The notes below the pieces were generated by a model. The model searched no databases. It was not told where the DNA came from and saw only the letters and a list, made by a program, of their open reading frames with translations. Positions 1 through 8,884 of a stretch of 64,000 nt of DNA are shown here, piece after piece (the first letter of the stretch is position 1; each line of letters starts with the position of its first letter). The DNA comes from Haloarcula laminariae (GTDB lineage Archaea > Halobacteriota > Halobacteria > Halobacteriales > Haloarculaceae): the NCBI RefSeq assembly GCF_025457605.1, contig NZ_JAMZFY010000001.1, positions 1,798,001 to 1,862,000 of the forward strand, in the 5' to 3' direction. The position numbers were made by a program, and so were the translations under genes.

Positions 1-554
1 AGCGGGCGGTTGCCCTGCGGGTCCCGCACGCCGAGGACGGTCTCGTCGTGCATGATGGTAAGCGAGTACGAGCCGTGGATGCGCTCCATGGTCCGCTTGA
101 CCGCGCGGACGAGGTCCTCCTCAAGCAGGTTCCGGGCGAGGTCGTGAGCGATGACCTCGGTGTCGCCGTCGGAGGTGAAAGCGTGCCCCAGGTCCGCTAT
201 CTCGTCGCGAATCTCGTCCGCGTTGACGAGGTTTCCGTTGTGAGACAGCCCCAGCGACCCGGACTTGAACGACACCGAGAACGGCTGGGCACAGCAGGAG
301 TTGACGCTGCCTGCGGTGGGGTAGCGGACGTGGCCGATGCCGTTCGACCCCGTCAGCGATTCGAGGTCGCCGGGGCCGAAGGCGTCGCCGACCAGCCCCA
401 TCTCGACGTGGCTGTGCTGCTGGAAGCCGTCATGGGTGACGATGCCCGCGGACTCCTGTCCGCGATGCTGGAGGGCGTACAGAGAGTAGTAGAGCGGGCG
501 GGCGGCGTCTCGGTCTTCGAGAGCGATACCAACAACGCCGCACTTCTCGTGCAT
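1..554 (-). CDS. purF: Amidophosphoribosyltransferase PurF, N-terminal part (cut by window edge)
   Basis: First committed enzyme of de novo purine synthesis; it makes phosphoribosylamine from PRPP and glutamine in the cytoplasm. About 184 N-terminal residues are visible, covering most of the class II glutamine amidotransferase domain. The protein opens MHEKCGVVGIALED, so the nucleophile Cys is residue 5 and a four-residue propeptide would have to be removed. Further family signatures are LQHRGQESAGI, GHVRYPTAG and SHNGNLVN. The gene runs off the left edge, so the PRTase domain is not visible. It follows rpl37e by 9 bp and is probably cotranscribed with lsm and rpl37e. Identification is firm from the family signatures. 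Confidence 0.97.
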   Translation of the reverse strand, partial: MHEKCGVVGIALEDRDAARPLYYSLYALQHRGQESAGIVTHDGFQQHSHVEMGLVGDAFGPGDLESLTGSNGIGHVRYPTAGSVNSCCAQPFSVSFKSGSLGLSHNGNLVNADEIRDEIADLGHAFTSDGDTEVIAHDLARNLLEEDLVRAVKRTMERIHGSYSLTIMHDETVLGVRDPQGNRP

Positions 555-563
555 GATGGTAAG

Positions 564-737
564 TTACTCGCCGGCTTTCGACTGCCACTCGTAGTCACGT
601 CGTTTCGCCGATTTGCCGAAGCCGCACGACGAGCAGACCTTCTTTTTCGTATGATACGATTTGTTCCCACACCGTCGACATTTCGTGTGTGTCGTGGTGT
701 TCTTCTTGCCCTGGCTCGGGGTTCCTGCACCAGTCAT
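564..737 (-). CDS. rpl37e: Large ribosomal subunit protein eL37 (L37e)
   Basis: A 57-residue zinc-ribbon protein of the large ribosomal subunit, shared by archaea and eukaryotes. Four cysteines (20, 23, 35, 38) form two CxxC knuckles of the zinc site, and the chain is rich in Lys and Arg as expected for an rRNA binder. The start ATG overlaps the stop of lsm (ATGA), which argues for translational coupling, and purF begins 9 bp downstream. The lsm-rpl37e pairing is common in archaea. Length and cysteine spacing fit the family. Confidence 0.97.
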   Translation of the reverse strand: MTGAGTPSQGKKNTTTHTKCRRCGNKSYHTKKKVCSSCGFGKSAKRRDYEWQSKAGE

Positions 738-916
738 GGGTTGATAGATACGACGTTATCGCCGCGTATAATCGTTGTGTCTTCGTCCTCAATTACCAGG
801 TTCATATGCTGGTCGTAGCCGGTCAGCTCGCCCTCGAATATTTCGCCGCCTTTCAACTGTACGGTGACGGCCTCGCCGAGCGACGCTTCGAGCACGTCCA
901 GCGGTCGTCCACTCAT
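734..916 (-). CDS. lsm: LSm (Sm-like archaeal) RNA-binding protein
   Basis: A 60-residue Sm-like protein expected to form a heptameric ring that binds U-rich RNA and takes part in RNA processing. The Sm1 motif is visible around residues 18-43 ([21 protein letters not shown]) and the Sm2 motif is the [10 protein letters not shown] segment near the C-terminus. It is compact, without extensions, typical of haloarchaea. The start was chosen because a TATA-like box lies 28 bp upstream, giving a leaderless transcript. It leads a probable lsm-rpl37e-purF operon. Confidence 0.96.
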   Translation of the reverse strand: MSGRPLDVLEASLGEAVTVQLKGGEIFEGELTGYDQHMNLVIEDEDTTIIRGDNVVSINP

Positions 917-940
917 GTAGGGTTCCCATCGTGACGGGCG

Positions 941-946
941 CTTAAA
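941..946 (-). promoter_or_regulatory. TATA-like box of the lsm-rpl37e-purF operon
   Basis: The minus strand reads TTTAAG centred about 28 bp upstream of the lsm start codon. That is the spacing of haloarchaeal leaderless promoters. Inferred from position and sequence only. Confidence 0.6.
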
Positions 947-993
947 CGTACCGCTTGGCGGTCGGTATTGGTCACTCGCCGAACAGCACCCGG

Positions 994-2136
994 TCACGCC
1001 GACCCGCTGCCGACGCCGTCGTCCGAATCGTCCTCGCCGGAGTCTGCGCGCTTCTCCAGGTCGCGCTCGGTCCCCGCCGGTATCGCCTCGACGCCGTCGC
1101 CGTCGATGAGCACCGGGAGGACCAGCCGCGCAAAGTGATAGACGACGACGAGCAAGAGCGGCCCCAGGAAGAGGCCGTACCACCCGAACAACAGGGGACC
1201 GATGACGTAGGCGATCATCACGAGGCCGACGTGGAGGTTCCGCCCGGAGACGTACGGCCGGAGGACGAGGTCGGGGATGAAGTCCACGAAGACGACCGTC
1301 GCGACGACGAAGGCGGCGGGGAACCACAGCGGGTCCCCGCCCAGAATCGCTCGCGCGAACAGCCCGATGGACAGCGGGACGTAGACGAGCTTCATCCCGA
1401 CGACGGGGATGAGGCTCGCGGCGCCGGCCAGGACGGCCATCAGCGCGGGGTAGGGGATGCCGTCGGCCGGCGCGAAGGCGTTCAGGGCGATGTAGACGAA
1501 CGCGGCGACGATGACGATGGCGAACGCGTTCAGGATGTTGCCGAAGTAGACGCTCCCGAGGTCCTCGTCGACCTCCGTCAGATAGACGCTCAGGAACTCC
1601 TCCTGGTCGCTGAACGTCTCCCGGACCCAGCGCCCCAGCCTCGGCCCGTCGCGGAGCAGGTAGAACGCCACGGCGAGGGCCAGGAAGACGTTGATGAGCG
1701 CGGTGCCGACGATGGGGACGTACCCCAGCGCGCCCTCCGCGACGAGTTGGCCCGCGTTGACGATGTCGGGGTTCTGGAGCAGCATCTGCGGGTCCTGAAC
1801 GATGTCGGAGACGTCCAGATAGGGCTCCAACTGGTCGGTCAGCGGGCCGAGGTCGACAGACTGCTGGAGGCGCGCGAGCTCCTGGGCCGCGATGGCGAGG
1901 GTGTACCCCACGAGCAGCACCACCGGGACGGCGAGCGCCAGCAGGGCCGTCGCGGCCGCGATGCTCGGCCGGAGCTTCGCTCTGAACCGTCGGTAGGCCG
2001 GCCGAGCCACGTAGTAGAGGAACAGCCCCAGCACGAACGTCCCGACGTACGTGAACAGAATCCAGGCGGTGATGGCGCCGAGTACGGCGGCCACGACCCA
2101 CCAGGCGACGCGGCTTCTGGACTCGGGCCACTCCAT
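994..2136 (-). CDS. AI-2E/PerM family membrane permease
   Basis: A 380-residue polytopic membrane protein of the AI-2 exporter (PerM/YdiK) superfamily; members export small solutes or act as Na+/H+ antiporters, and the substrate here is unknown. About eight hydrophobic segments are arranged as in the family: two near the N-terminus, a long soluble segment (about residues 80-140), then a bundle with conserved stretches such as FYLLRDGPRLG, YFGNILNA and YPALMAVLAGAASLIPVVG. The C-terminal 30 residues are acidic and cytoplasmic. A clear paralog lies at 47918-49165. The start at MEWPES was chosen because it directly precedes the first membrane segment. Confidence 0.88.
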   Translation of the reverse strand: MEWPESRSRVAWWVVAAVLGAITAWILFTYVGTFVLGLFLYYVARPAYRRFRAKLRPSIAAATALLALAVPVVLLVGYTLAIAAQELARLQQSVDLGPLTDQLEPYLDVSDIVQDPQMLLQNPDIVNAGQLVAEGALGYVPIVGTALINVFLALAVAFYLLRDGPRLGRWVRETFSDQEEFLSVYLTEVDEDLGSVYFGNILNAFAIVIVAAFVYIALNAFAPADGIPYPALMAVLAGAASLIPVVGMKLVYVPLSIGLFARAILGGDPLWFPAAFVVATVVFVDFIPDLVLRPYVSGRNLHVGLVMIAYVIGPLLFGWYGLFLGPLLLVVVYHFARLVLPVLIDGDGVEAIPAGTERDLEKRADSGEDDSDDGVGSGSA

Positions 2137-2269
2137 GCTGTCAGCGATACCCCCGTTGGGACGGGTCCCCACCCACAATCGACGGACCGTGCGGGGCCAT
2201 ACGCTACCTATCGGCCCCGACCGGTTGGTTAGGCGGGGGCTATCGGCGGCCGGCCGCAGTAAGGTCGTG

Positions 2270-3328
2270 CTATACGTCCACGGCGAACGGGGCGTACTCG
2301 TCGGCCCGCACCGCAAAGCCCGCGAGCAGGTCGGCCATGGCGTCGAGGTCGCTCTGGTCGATGACCTCGACCGGTGTGTGCATGTACCGGTTCGGGAGCC
2401 CCACGTTGACCGACGGGATGCCGCCGGCCGAGGTGTAGAACGCGTCGGCGTCGGTGCCGGTCCGGATGCCGGTCGCCTGCAGCTGCACGTCGATGTCCTC
2501 GTCCTCGCCGGTCGCCCGCAGCGCGTCGACGACGACCGGGTGGTTGGTGCTGCCCCGGGCGACGACTGGGCCACCGCCGAGTTCGACGCCGGTCGAGCGT
2601 TTGCCCGGGGAGTCAGGCGCGTCCGTCGCGTGAGTCACGTCCGCGGCGATGGCCACGTCCGGGTCGAGGTCGAACCCAACCATCTTCGCCCCCTGGAGCC
2701 CGACCTCCTCCTGGACGGTAGAGACGGCGTGAACCGTAGCTTCGACGTCGTTTTCGGCCGCTCGGCGCAGCCCCTCCGCCGCCGCCCAGACGCCGATGCG
2801 GTTGTCCATCCCCCGGGCCGAGAGCCGCCCGTTCGCCAGTTCGGTGACGGTCTGCTGGAAGGTGATGGGGTCGCCGCGGTCGACCAGCTCGCCGAGTTCG
2901 TCGCCGTCGGTCGCGCCCACGTCGACGTGCTGTTCGGCCACGTCGGGGACGCTGTTGTCGTCGCCCTCGCGCAGGTGAATCGCGGTCTGGCCCACCACCC
3001 CGTCGACCGGGCCGTCCGCGGTGTGAATCGTGACGTGCTGGCCCCGCGAGACGGTCTTGTCCGAGCCGCCGATGCGGCCCATCCGGACGTGCCCGTCGTC
3101 TGTCAGCTCCCGGACAATGAACCCTATCTCGTCGCCGTGGCCGGCCAGTGCGACCTCGGTGTCGCCCCCGGAAAGCGTCGCAACGGCGTTGCCGTAGTCG
3201 TCGGTGCGGACCTCGTCGGCGAACTCACTCACGTAGTCGACCCACACGCGCTGGCTGTCGGCTTCGAAGCCCGACGGCCCGGGCGTCGAGAGCAGTTCCT
3301 CGAGCAGCTGTCGTCGTCGCTCGTCCAT
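2270..3328 (-). CDS. M42 family metallopeptidase (glutamyl aminopeptidase/TET type)
   Basis: A 352-residue cytosolic dinuclear metallo-aminopeptidase; family members form dodecameric TET particles that trim peptides after proteasomal cleavage. The expected ligands are visible: His64 (AGHGDEIGF), Asp175 (RGMDNRIG), the Glu207-Glu208 pair (VQEEVG), Asp230 and His317 (RYMHTPVE). The start MDERRRQLL was chosen because the reading frame upstream is not protein-like and the family begins with this helix. The sequence separates endoglucanase-type misannotations from true peptidases poorly, so substrate specificity is inferred. Confidence 0.92.
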   Translation of the reverse strand: MDERRRQLLEELLSTPGPSGFEADSQRVWVDYVSEFADEVRTDDYGNAVATLSGGDTEVALAGHGDEIGFIVRELTDDGHVRMGRIGGSDKTVSRGQHVTIHTADGPVDGVVGQTAIHLREGDDNSVPDVAEQHVDVGATDGDELGELVDRGDPITFQQTVTELANGRLSARGMDNRIGVWAAAEGLRRAAENDVEATVHAVSTVQEEVGLQGAKMVGFDLDPDVAIAADVTHATDAPDSPGKRSTGVELGGGPVVARGSTNHPVVVDALRATGEDEDIDVQLQATGIRTGTDADAFYTSAGGIPSVNVGLPNRYMHTPVEVIDQSDLDAMADLLAGFAVRADEYAPFAVDV

Positions 3329-3377
3329 ACCCGGCCTTTGCCGTCGTCGGTCATGAATAGCCGGGGTAGCACAACCA

Positions 3378-3384
3378 CTAAAAG
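3378..3384 (+). promoter_or_regulatory. TATA-like box upstream of the 75-residue membrane protein gene
   Basis: An A/T-rich CTAAAAG run lies about 25 bp before the ATG at 3406 in an otherwise GC-rich spacer, fitting a leaderless promoter. Confidence 0.45.
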
Positions 3385-3405
3385 TCAAGAGCGTGATGTA
3401 TTACT

Positions 3406-3633
3406 ATGGTCGACATCACGCTTTTCGAACTGCATCTCGACGGCTCGGAGTTCACCGCCAACGCGCCCGGGGTCGGCGGGAACGACGACGAAGCGGCGGA
3501 CGAAAGCGACTCGGGCGGGGCCCCGCTGGGGCTTGTCGCCGTCCTGGCGCTGGTCGCTCTCGTGGTCGTGACGGTCGCCGCCAAGAAGCTAACCGGGGGC
3601 GACGAGGAACCCCCGCTCGGCGAGATGGAGTAA
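3406..3633 (+). CDS. Small single-span membrane protein, haloarchaeal type
   Basis: A 75-residue protein of unknown function. Residues 1-12 can form a short beta-like stretch, residues 20-38 are an acidic Gly/Asp/Ser-rich linker, residues 41-59 are one hydrophobic span (LGLVAVLALVALVVVTVAA), and the tail is charged and acidic after KK. The arrangement suggests an anchor with the N-terminal part outside or a small accessory subunit. It has its own promoter-like box and is divergent from the M42 peptidase gene. No family recognised. Confidence 0.72.
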   Translation: MVDITLFELHLDGSEFTANAPGVGGNDDEAADESDSGGAPLGLVAVLALVALVVVTVAAKKLTGGDEEPPLGEME

Positions 3634-3676
3634 CCGCCGGGAGAAGGCCTATGGCGCCCCGAACCGTTGCTGGGGT

Positions 3677-4627
3677 ATGGGAATATATCACAGCGTCCGC
3701 GCCGTCGCCGGCGCGACCGGTGACGGGCCGATAGACTGGACGGCGGTCGCCGAGGCCGCCAAGGAGTCGACGGACCCCGGCGACCTCGCGCTCTCCGCGG
3801 CGGAGACGGAGGGGTACACCACGGACGTCCGCGACGCCCGGGACCGGGTACGGGCGGTCTCCGGGCTCGACTTCGACCTCCCGGAGACCGTCGAGATTCA
3901 GAACCGCCACCACTGGATCGACGCCAACGTCGCGACCTTCGAACGGGTGATGGCGCCCATCGAACAGCAGGCCGAGTACATCCCGGGCGTCGCCCGCGCC
4001 GTCAACACCGGCTCGATGGCCTTCGCGCTCTCATTCCTGGGGAACAACGTTCTCGGGCAGTACGACCCCCTTCTGCTCGCCGACAACGACGACCACGCGC
4101 TGTACTTCGTCCGGCCGAACATCCAGCGCGTCGCCGGCCAGCTCGGCGTCGACGGCGACCGCTTCCGCCGCTGGATAGCGTTCCACGAGGTGACCCATGC
4201 CGCCGAATTCGGGGCCGCGCCGTGGCTCTCCGACCACATGGAGGAGACGATGGAGGAGACCATCGAGAAGCTCTCCAGCGGCGAACTCGACCGGTCCTCG
4301 CTGGGCGAACTGGACACGACAATGACCGCCGTGGAGGGGTACGCCGAACTGCTGATGGACCGCGCCTTCGACGACGAGTACGACGACCTCCGCCGGAAGG
4401 TCGACGAGCGCCGACAGGGTCGGGGCCCCGTCGCCACGCTGGTCCGGCGGTTCCTCGGCCTCGGGATGAAACGCCAGCAGTACGAGCGCGGCAAGGCCTT
4501 CTTCGAGACGGTGGCCGACGCCCGCGGCGTCGCCGCGGCGGGCCGGGTCTGGGAGTCGCCGGAGACGCTGCCGACGGACGAGGAGATAGAGACGCCGCGG
4601 CTGTGGGTCGAGCGCGTGCTGGACTGA
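3677..4627 (+). CDS. DUF2342 zinc-dependent metalloprotease-like protein
   Basis: A 316-residue protein of the zincin-like DUF2342 family, found in actinobacteria and haloarchaea and sometimes named as F420-biosynthesis associated. The zinc-site motif HEVTH is at residues 170-174 inside a helix (IAFHEVTHAAEF), and a downstream EGYAE segment near residue 238 is a candidate third-ligand region. No signal peptide or membrane span is seen, so a cytoplasmic location is likely. It stands alone, 43 bp after the small membrane protein gene on the same strand. Protease activity is inferred from the motif; the physiological role is unknown. Confidence 0.85.
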   Translation: MGIYHSVRAVAGATGDGPIDWTAVAEAAKESTDPGDLALSAAETEGYTTDVRDARDRVRAVSGLDFDLPETVEIQNRHHWIDANVATFERVMAPIEQQAEYIPGVARAVNTGSMAFALSFLGNNVLGQYDPLLLADNDDHALYFVRPNIQRVAGQLGVDGDRFRRWIAFHEVTHAAEFGAAPWLSDHMEETMEETIEKLSSGELDRSSLGELDTTMTAVEGYAELLMDRAFDDEYDDLRRKVDERRQGRGPVATLVRRFLGLGMKRQQYERGKAFFETVADARGVAAAGRVWESPETLPTDEEIETPRLWVERVLD

Positions 4628-4676
4628 CAGCGGCGCGAGATGCGCTGTCGGCGCTCAGCTGGCGGTACAGATGCAA

Positions 4677-5402
4677 TCAGGCGGTTTCGCTTGCGTACTT
4701 CTCGTCGTATGCGTCCACGAGGCTCAGCACGGTCTCGGTGCTCTCGCCGCGGACGATATAGACCTCTTCAGTCGCGTCGCCGCTATCGGTCCCGGTGTGT
4801 GAGCCCGCACCTATCACATATGCGTCGCCAGCGTACACATCGAACGTGACCGCGTTGTCGCCCACCTCGGTCTGGGACTGCCGGGTCGGCTCCTCGACAT
4901 CGACGAAGAACTCTACCATGGAATCTATCAGCGACTCCCCGAATCCGTCCTCGACGACGAACAGTAGCTGGTCCCCGTCCTCCGTATCCGTCGGCCAACC
5001 GATAATCTCCGTCGTCGGCTGGTCGCCGCTGTCCGACGTGACGCTCGTCTGTGAGGACAGGAACGTCGGCGTCACCGAAATCGATTCGGACTGATAGCTT
5101 TGTCTGACCTCCCGTTCGTACTGGAACGGTGACTCGGAGGTGTTCTGCGTCGTCCCCTGTTGGTTCTGGCCGGTTTGCTCCGGAGTCTCGACCGCCCCGT
5201 CATCGATGAGAGAGTAGCCGACCCCGGCGACTGCACCTACCGCGGCCAAACTGCTGAGGAGGGTGCGCCGGGAGACCGTCGCGCCACCGGCGTCGGCGCC
5301 AGATTGGTCCGCGGTGCCGGTACGGTCCCCGGCAGCGTCACGCTGTGACTGGTCGGCAGGCTCGTCTCGGCTCTCGTCGGCTGTATTGGGTCGGTCTGTC
5401 AT
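4677..5402 (-). CDS. Tat-exported protein paired with the LamG protein
   Basis: A 241-residue protein of unknown function. A charged, Ser/Asp-rich 44-residue N-region precedes a twin-arginine signal (VSRRTLLSS, Arg45-Arg46) and a hydrophobic stretch to about residue 64. No lipobox Cys follows, so the span is cleaved or stays as a membrane anchor. A Gln/Thr/Ser-rich linker (about 70-90) leads into a beta-rich domain of about 150 residues. Its ATG overlaps the stop of the double-LamG gene (TAATG), so the two are almost certainly cotranscribed and coupled. GC content is lower than in flanking genes. Confidence 0.75.
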   Translation of the reverse strand: MTDRPNTADESRDEPADQSQRDAAGDRTGTADQSGADAGGATVSRRTLLSSLAAVGAVAGVGYSLIDDGAVETPEQTGQNQQGTTQNTSESPFQYEREVRQSYQSESISVTPTFLSSQTSVTSDSGDQPTTEIIGWPTDTEDGDQLLFVVEDGFGESLIDSMVEFFVDVEEPTRQSQTEVGDNAVTFDVYAGDAYVIGAGSHTGTDSGDATEEVYIVRGESTETVLSLVDAYDEKYASETA

Positions 5403-8356
5403 TAGTAGTCGAACGTTGATTGTGGCCCGTACTCCTCGTAGTTCAGCGAGTCCTGGTAGTTGTCCAGTCCGCGACCAAAGCTTGCGCCGACGGCCGCCGC
5501 GGTGTACTGGCTCAGATTGAGCCACGTGCTCCCGTTGTCTTCCCACTCCTGGGCGTTCGTCTCCGCCCCGAGCGCCGCATCGTAGCCGTCACCCAGCGCT
5601 CCGGAAGAGAGGTCCTCGTACGTCTTGCTGATTCCGTAGCTGGCACTGGCCTCGATCTGGTAGTCGACCTGCCTGAGCGCCAGCATTCTGAGGATTCCCG
5701 ACGGACCGATACTGTAGTTGTTCACGAGCGTTTCCAGCCCGATCAGCTTGTTGAGCAGCGGTTGTTGGGCGCCTGCCGCGGCTTTCCCAATAGCTGCGAT
5801 CTCGGATTGTGCTTCCGCCGCGTTACTGACCCCTTCGACCGCGATAGAGATAGCCGCGGTCGCAAGGACGGTGAAGCCGGTGCTTTTGAGGTCGGTCGAA
5901 CTGCTGATAGAATTCATACCGACGCTCGTGTGGATACTGTCCGCCTGCCGGAACACCTCCACAACCGTCGCTGCGCTCTCGGCGATTGTTTTCACATCAT
6001 CGACACGCTCGTACGCCTGCAAAGTCGATTGGGCGATATCAACCGCCGGGCTACTGATGTTTTCGAGCGATTCGGTGGCCTCCGGGACCTGATTCTCCGC
6101 CCATTCGAGTGAGGCACTCGCGCCGCCGATGTTAGCGAACACTTCGTGGTACGGTCGGTTGAAGTCTTGTTGGCCCCAATCAAACGTGGTAACCGCGAGG
6201 TCGAGGACCTGTACCGCCGAGGCCTTCGTATCGACAGCGCCCAACGCCAGGACGCCGCTTAGCTTCGTAAAGAGGTTCGCGGTCCGCGCCAACTGCTCCG
6301 CGTCCTCCCACTTCTCGTACTCTTTTCTCACGGATTCGAGACGCGCCTGCGAGTCGTAGGGGTATTCTTCGCAGTACCGATAGCTGATTGCAACGCTGGC
6401 AGCCCGCTCGGGTTCCAATAGCTCGTACGACGTCGTGGTAAAGGCGTATCGGTCGTCCGGCTCCTCGGGTATCTGGTCGAGGACGTAATGGTCCTCGCCC
6501 TCCAGAGTGACTGTGGCGAGGCGGTTCGCGTCCCGGAGCCGGTCGCTACTGTCGGTGGCTGTCGCCGGCGTACTGGTGGGCGTCTCGCTGGACTGGAGCG
6601 TGATAGACCGCGTCGCGACGTGGTCATCGGTGACGACACTGATAGTCCGGTCGCCCGTCTCCGAGCTTTCGAGGTTCCATGTCAGGGTAACTGTGTCTGT
6701 CGCGCCTGCCCCGAGGGTGACCTCCGTCTCGTCCAGTTCGGTACCGGACGAGCGCTCCAAGGTGACCAGCTGCGTTCCGTCGGCGTCACCCGTATTCTCC
6801 ACCTCGGCCGTGACGCTGACTTCGGTTCCCGCCGTAACCGGCGCGTTGGTGGAGACGATATCCACGGCGAAGGTCGCACTCGCCTGGGCACTGTTCGTGT
6901 ATATCTCTCTCACCTCGTCGCCCGACAGCTGGCCGTCGTAGATGCGGAGGTCCGAAAGCTTGCCGACCAGCAGATCGTACCAGTCGGGACTGCTTGTTCC
7001 GTACCAGCTTCCTATCGTCTGGTGAGACCAGTAGTTCGTGTTCCGGGGGCTGTACCCGGAGAGGTCGTCGTCGTGAAACGCCTCCGCGCCGTCGATATAA
7101 CAGGTCAGATAGTCGGCCGCGTTGACGACGAGCGCGAGGTGGTGCCACTCTCCCGTCGTGACGTGTAGCTCCGCGTCAGTGGCATCGTCCGTGGTGTAGG
7201 ACTCGCCCTCCCCCAGGGAACTAATACCGAACCGTATCTCGACTGACCCGCTGGTGTCAGCCGCCGGGAGGGCCTCGAGGACGTACTCCGCGTCGTTTCG
7301 CAAGATGTGATGGTCCGCCGGTGAGTTGTTCGGGCTCCCCCCTTCCGTGCTATCGAAATACAGCCAGCCGGTGACGGTGACAGGTCCGTGCTCCCGTTCT
7401 ACGATGCTGAGTTCGGGGTTGTCGCTTCCGGAGCCGACGAGAAGCCCGTCGTCCCCGTCCATCGCGACCCCGGCCCGGCCGTGATATCTCCCGACCGTGG
7501 GGTCGCCCTGGCCGATGGACGCATCGGCGTCGCCGACTGTATCGTCGAACCCGTTCGCAAACGGCCAGCGGGCGACGAGGTCGTCGGCTCTGACGATACC
7601 GCTATCGGCCTTCGGAGCGGTCTCCCGGTAGACCTGCTGAATCTGTGGCTCGTCTATGCCCGGTTGGTACACCCGCAGGTCGGCGAGTTTGCCCCGCATC
7701 AGATGGCCCCACTCCTCGGGATTGCCGCCGTACCAACTGCCAATCGTCACGTCGGTCCAGAAGTCGGAACTGGACTCGTTGTACCCGTCCATCTGGTCGT
7801 CGGTGAACGCCACCTCCCCGTCGACGTATATCTCCAGGCGTTCGCCCGGCGTGACCAGAAACGCGAGGTGATGCCACTCGTCTACCGGGACGGTGACTTC
7901 GTCTTCGTCGGCCATGCTATAGCCGTTGGCGTCTCCATCGCTGTAGGGGCTGATGCTGAGCCGAACGCCGACGCCGGAGCCGGATTCCGCTTCGCGCCCG
8001 ACGATGCGGACTCCGGTGTCGTTCCGGTAGAGACTGTGGCTCGCCGCCGACTCCCCGGACGGGTCGTTCCCGGTTTCGGAGTCGAAATACGCCCACATGG
8101 TGATACAGAACCGGGGTTGGTCCGCGCCACAGAGGTCCAGCTCCCCATGGCCGCCCCTGCTCGCCCGGAGCGCGTCAGTCCCATCGAAGGCCACGCAGTC
8201 GCGACCGCTGTGGCGTTCTATCGACGGTGAGTCTCTGGCTGCTGTCGCGTCGTTACCTCCGGCGACATCGGCGAAACCGTCGCTGAAAGGCCATCTGCTC
8301 ACCAGGTTCTCTTCCCCGACCACCGCTGTCTGCGTCGATGCCGTATCCATGAGCAC
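5402..8356 (-). CDS. Large double-LamG protein with CARDB-like and helical domains
   Basis: A 984-residue protein. Two LamG/concanavalin-type lectin domains lie at about residues 18-225 and 255-490; each has the EWHHLA(F/L)VV motif, a (D/G)(Y/I)xxDG(E/A) strand and an IGSWYG strand. A CARDB-like Ig domain (about 495-590) and a short Thr/Ser/Pro linker follow. The last 370 residues or so are mostly helical with Ala-rich stretches. LamG domains normally bind carbohydrate outside the cell, yet no signal peptide or membrane span is visible at the N-terminus (MLMDTASTQT). The gene is coupled to the Tat-exported protein downstream. GC is lower than in neighbours. Function unknown; adhesion or glycan recognition is inferred. 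An ATG two codons in is also possible. Confidence 0.82.
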   Translation of the reverse strand: MLMDTASTQTAVVGEENLVSRWPFSDGFADVAGGNDATAARDSPSIERHSGRDCVAFDGTDALRASRGGHGELDLCGADQPRFCITMWAYFDSETGNDPSGESAASHSLYRNDTGVRIVGREAESGSGVGVRLSISPYSDGDANGYSMADEDEVTVPVDEWHHLAFLVTPGERLEIYVDGEVAFTDDQMDGYNESSSDFWTDVTIGSWYGGNPEEWGHLMRGKLADLRVYQPGIDEPQIQQVYRETAPKADSGIVRADDLVARWPFANGFDDTVGDADASIGQGDPTVGRYHGRAGVAMDGDDGLLVGSGSDNPELSIVEREHGPVTVTGWLYFDSTEGGSPNNSPADHHILRNDAEYVLEALPAADTSGSVEIRFGISSLGEGESYTTDDATDAELHVTTGEWHHLALVVNAADYLTCYIDGAEAFHDDDLSGYSPRNTNYWSHQTIGSWYGTSSPDWYDLLVGKLSDLRIYDGQLSGDEVREIYTNSAQASATFAVDIVSTNAPVTAGTEVSVTAEVENTGDADGTQLVTLERSSGTELDETEVTLGAGATDTVTLTWNLESSETGDRTISVVTDDHVATRSITLQSSETPTSTPATATDSSDRLRDANRLATVTLEGEDHYVLDQIPEEPDDRYAFTTTSYELLEPERAASVAISYRYCEEYPYDSQARLESVRKEYEKWEDAEQLARTANLFTKLSGVLALGAVDTKASAVQVLDLAVTTFDWGQQDFNRPYHEVFANIGGASASLEWAENQVPEATESLENISSPAVDIAQSTLQAYERVDDVKTIAESAATVVEVFRQADSIHTSVGMNSISSSTDLKSTGFTVLATAAISIAVEGVSNAAEAQSEIAAIGKAAAGAQQPLLNKLIGLETLVNNYSIGPSGILRMLALRQVDYQIEASASYGISKTYEDLSSGALGDGYDAALGAETNAQEWEDNGSTWLNLSQYTAAAVGASFGRGLDNYQDSLNYEEYGPQSTFDY

Positions 8357-8581
8357 GTTGTGAAGTCGTAGTCGGATTCAGCGGCCCCGTCCATATCAGG
8401 GTACAAATTAGCGATTTGAAAAACGTGTTGGTTGAAACAACATACTCCACACGTGTCAGTGGCCGTGAGTTGGGGAGCCACTGGCTATGAAACAGCCAGG
8501 CCGGCGACGGACCCGACGAACGATTGGCGGTCTCAGTTCGGTCGGTACAGAGAGCTCAAATGTCGCTTTAGAAGATTGGAT
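8357..8581. other. AT-richer intergenic spacer upstream of the LamG gene
   Basis: A 225-bp spacer, clearly richer in A/T than its surroundings. It holds a 6-bp inverted repeat (CTGGCT...AGCCAG) around 8480-8505 and an A/T-rich patch at 8400-8415 that may be the LamG promoter on the minus strand. No convincing gene is seen here. Confidence 0.4.
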
Positions 8582-8752
8582 CTATAACGCCTGTTTGAAT
8601 TCCACGAGTGCAAACACAACGGCAATAGCTCCGAATGCTACACCAATCGCACCTAAAAGCTGATTTCGCGGAACAACAGTCGTCTGTGAGACGGTCAGCA
8701 GTGCCAGCAATATAACGTGGAGGGCAAGCAATCGATCTGTCCGGTCAGACAT
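8582..8752 (-). CDS. Very small membrane protein (56 residues)
   Basis: Encodes MSDRTDRLL followed by two hydrophobic segments (about residues 8-22 and 31-50) separated by a short polar turn, with a charged C-terminus. The topology resembles small haloarchaeal two-span proteins of unknown function. Its GC content is close to 50 percent, much lower than the window average, like the adjacent LamG pair. The start was chosen at the ATG that begins the polar N-region, with an AATATT box about 32 bp upstream at 8782-8787. Further upstream in frame the sequence is not protein-like. Confidence 0.6.
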   Translation of the reverse strand: MSDRTDRLLALHVILLALLTVSQTTVVPRNQLLGAIGVAFGAIAVVFALVEFKQAL

Positions 8753-8884
8753 ATGACGAATCCATGGCGATTCAGTAAAGAAATATTCGATTACTACGTA
8801 CTCAAACCACCCAAGCAAGTCAATCGTACCTCGGGGAACGGAGCGATGCCGGACGCCGCTCGACACGGTTCTCGTTTCCGCCGT

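Noticed and set aside
48-818. Long plus-strand open frame over the purF and rpl37e region
   Set aside because: It is antisense to genes with diagnostic motifs; its translation lacks any domain and results from high GC.
955-2232. 425-codon plus-strand open frame opposite the first permease
   Set aside because: Composition is a GC-driven antisense artefact (Arg/Asp/Gln-rich); the minus-strand frame has clear membrane-protein and family motifs.
8299-8481. 60-codon minus-strand frame upstream of the LamG gene
   Set aside because: It overlaps the LamG start region in another frame, its composition is irregular and no family is recognisable.
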